This document shows, one piece after another, positions 5,897 through 7,253 of a stretch of DNA of 7,253 nt (within the stretch, counting starts at the first letter, position 1; the number at the start of each line of letters is the position of its first letter). The DNA comes from Cyanobacteria bacterium UBA1186 (lineage in GTDB: Bacteria > Cyanobacteriota > Vampirovibrionia > Gastranaerophilales > Gastranaerophilaceae). The stretch lies in the NCBI GenBank assembly GCA_002309875.1, contig DBYM01000071.1, positions 28,114-35,366 of the forward strand, in the 5' to 3' direction. The notes under the pieces were generated by a model. The model did not search any database and was not told the origin of the DNA. It saw only the letters and a list, made by a program, of their open reading frames with translations. Position numbers and translations under genes: made by a program.

Positions 5897-7253
5897 AATG
5901 GAACTTAACCAAATCCTGTTTTCTCATTCTGATATTTTTCGGGGTAATTTCCACAAGTTCGTCGTCGCCAATGTATTCCAGGCACTCCTCAAGAGACAAT
6001 TCTTTGTGTGCCTGAAGCGTAACCATTACATCAGCAGTCGAACTTCTCATATTGGTTAATTTTTTTGTCTTGCAAATATTTACAACAATATCCTGAGCCT
6101 TATTTCCTTCACCGATTATCATTCCTCTGTAAACCTTTGTATGAGGAGTTACAAAGAATACACCCCTGTCCTCAAACTGTGCCAAAGCATAAGGAATTGC
6201 TTCACCCTGTTCATGAGCCAAAATAGATCCGCTTCTCTGCTTGGGAATATCACCCGCATAAGGTTTATACTCATCATAAGTATGATACATAATTCCTTCG
6301 CCTCTCGTCATACGGATAAATTCCGAGCGAAAACCGATTAATCCTCTTGCAGGAATCGAAAACTTCATAGTCGTTCTGCCGTTTGCATTATTCATTTCAA
6401 GCATTGTGGCTTTTCTGCCGGAAAGTCTGTCAATCGCACCGCCTGCGTATTCTTCGGGAACATCAACAAGCAGGTTTTCAAATGGCTCATATTGTTCACC
6501 GTTTATTGTTTTATAAATAACTTCGGGTTTTGAAACCTGAAATTCGTAACCTTCACGACGCATTGTTTCAATCAGAATACCCAAGTGGAGTTCGCCTCTT
6601 CCTGAAACTTTAAAGCAATCCGTAGAATCCGTATCTTCTACTCTGAGGCTCACATTCTTTTCCAACTCGTCATAAAGACGTTTCCTGATTTGGCGGGAGG
6701 TCACAAACTTGCCTTCCTGTCCCGCATAAGGACTGTCATTTACGGAAAAATTCATCTGTAATGTCGGCTCATCAACCTTGATTAACGGTAAAGGATTGAT
6801 GTTATTCGGATCACACAGGGTTTCGCCAATCTGAATATCTGAAAATCCCGCAATACCTACAATATCACCCGCTTCTGCAGAATCAATTTCAACCCTGCCC
6901 AAATCTTTAAACCCGAAGAGTTTTGTTATTTTACCCTTACGAACCTCGCCTTTGGCATCAACCCAGGCAACAATATCCTGAGAATGAACAACCCCGTTTG
7001 CAATTCTTCCGATTACAATTCTTCCGACATATTCGTTATAATCAAGAGTTGTGGCTCTGAACTGGAAAGGTTTTTCAGGGTCGCCCGCAGGCTCCTGAAT
7101 ATTTTCCACAATACAATCAAGGAGCGGAATCATATCTTTTCTCGCATCATCTAAATCTTTAATAGCAAAACCATTCAGACTGCTTGAAAAAATAAACGGG
7201 AAATCTATTAAATCTTCTCTGTCAGTTAATTCCGTAAACAAATCAAAAACTTT
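5889..7253 (-). CDS. typA: Translational GTPase TypA/BipA, C-terminal part (5'-truncated by window edge)
   Basis: Ribosome-binding GTPase of the elongation-factor-G/LepA group, implicated in 50S subunit assembly and in stress or low-temperature growth. The frame is open through the right edge: 454 codons are visible of about 600, and the first visible residues KVFDLF already align inside the protein. A TTG at 7241 is therefore just an internal Leu, not a start. Seen in visible numbering: end of the GTPase domain with the G5-like SSLNG (23-28); domain II with TTLDYNEYVGRIVIGRI (68-84) and AGDIVGIAG (128-136); domain III with the signature EGKFVTSRQI (180-189) and SGRGELHLGILIETMRREG (217-235); the EF-G domain V-like part with IPARGLIGFRSEF (300-312); and the TypA-specific C-terminal domain with QGEAIPYAL, KLTNMR and DDELVEITP (349-438). 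G1-G4 GTP-binding motifs lie off-window. The gene converges on the activase and overlaps it by 8 bp; no terminator hairpin is seen. Confidence 0.97.
   Translation of the reverse strand, partial: KVFDLFTELTDREDLIDFPFIFSSSLNGFAIKDLDDARKDMIPLLDCIVENIQEPAGDPEKPFQFRATTLDYNEYVGRIVIGRIANGVVHSQDIVAWVDAKGEVRKGKITKLFGFKDLGRVEIDSAEAGDIVGIAGFSDIQIGETLCDPNNINPLPLIKVDEPTLQMNFSVNDSPYAGQEGKFVTSRQIRKRLYDELEKNVSLRVEDTDSTDCFKVSGRGELHLGILIETMRREGYEFQVSKPEVIYKTINGEQYEPFENLLVDVPEEYAGGAIDRLSGRKATMLEMNNANGRTTMKFSIPARGLIGFRSEFIRMTRGEGIMYHTYDEYKPYAGDIPKQRSGSILAHEQGEAIPYALAQFEDRGVFFVTPHTKVYRGMIIGEGNKAQDIVVNICKTKKLTNMRSSTADVMVTLQAHKELSLEECLEYIGDDELVEITPKNIRMRKQDLVKFHSI

Noticed and set aside
5889..5960. Intrinsic terminator between the convergent genes
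   Set aside because: No GC-rich stem followed by a T-run was seen on either strand; the genes overlap.
6141..6341. Plus-strand 66-codon frame inside typA
   Set aside because: It is antisense to a strongly conserved TypA region with no SD or known domain.
7239..7241. TTG as a start codon giving a 450-aa protein
   Set aside because: The frame continues upstream to the window edge with residues (KVFD) that align to the interior of TypA; the protein is cut by the window, not short.

Overview
This is an ordinary-looking bacterial chromosomal segment, moderately AT-rich, with five protein genes and almost no intergenic space. An AsmA-type envelope protein implies a diderm (Gram-negative-type) cell. 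The N-terminus of the small protein at 4908-5228 (short basic/hydrophobic start, INN, then F-x-AKI) resembles what I remember of many small proteins in gut Melainabacteria/Vampirovibrionia (Gastranaerophilales). I offer that lineage only as a tentative suggestion; nothing here proves it. I see no rRNA, tRNA, CRISPR array, insertion sequence, phage gene or attachment site.

Layout. Positions 1-3207 (minus strand) hold the first 1069 codons of a very large AsmA-family protein whose C-terminus lies beyond the left edge. Positions 3208-3393 are a divergent intergenic region with a candidate plus-strand promoter. Positions 3394-5896 (plus strand) hold a tightly packed three-gene unit: a sodium:alanine/glycine-type symporter (AGCS family, 501 aa), an unrecognised 106-aa protein and a 221-aa ASKHA-fold ATPase of the 2-hydroxyacyl-CoA dehydratase activator type. 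The gaps between these genes are 8 and 2 nt. Positions 5889-7253 (minus strand) hold the last 454 codons of the ribosome-associated GTPase TypA/BipA, which runs off the right edge. Its stop overlaps the activase stop by 8 bp, tail to tail.

How they may work together. TypA and the AsmA-like protein are housekeeping or envelope genes read in the opposite direction. The three plus-strand genes look like one transcript: a cation-coupled small-amino-acid importer followed by an unknown Cys/His-containing small protein and an ATPase that keeps both cysteines used by its family to hold a [4Fe-4S] cluster. The usual partner of such an ATPase (a 2-hydroxyacyl-CoA dehydratase or benzoyl-CoA reductase-type enzyme) is not in the window, so its target is unknown. 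This operon tail is the least explained part of the window.
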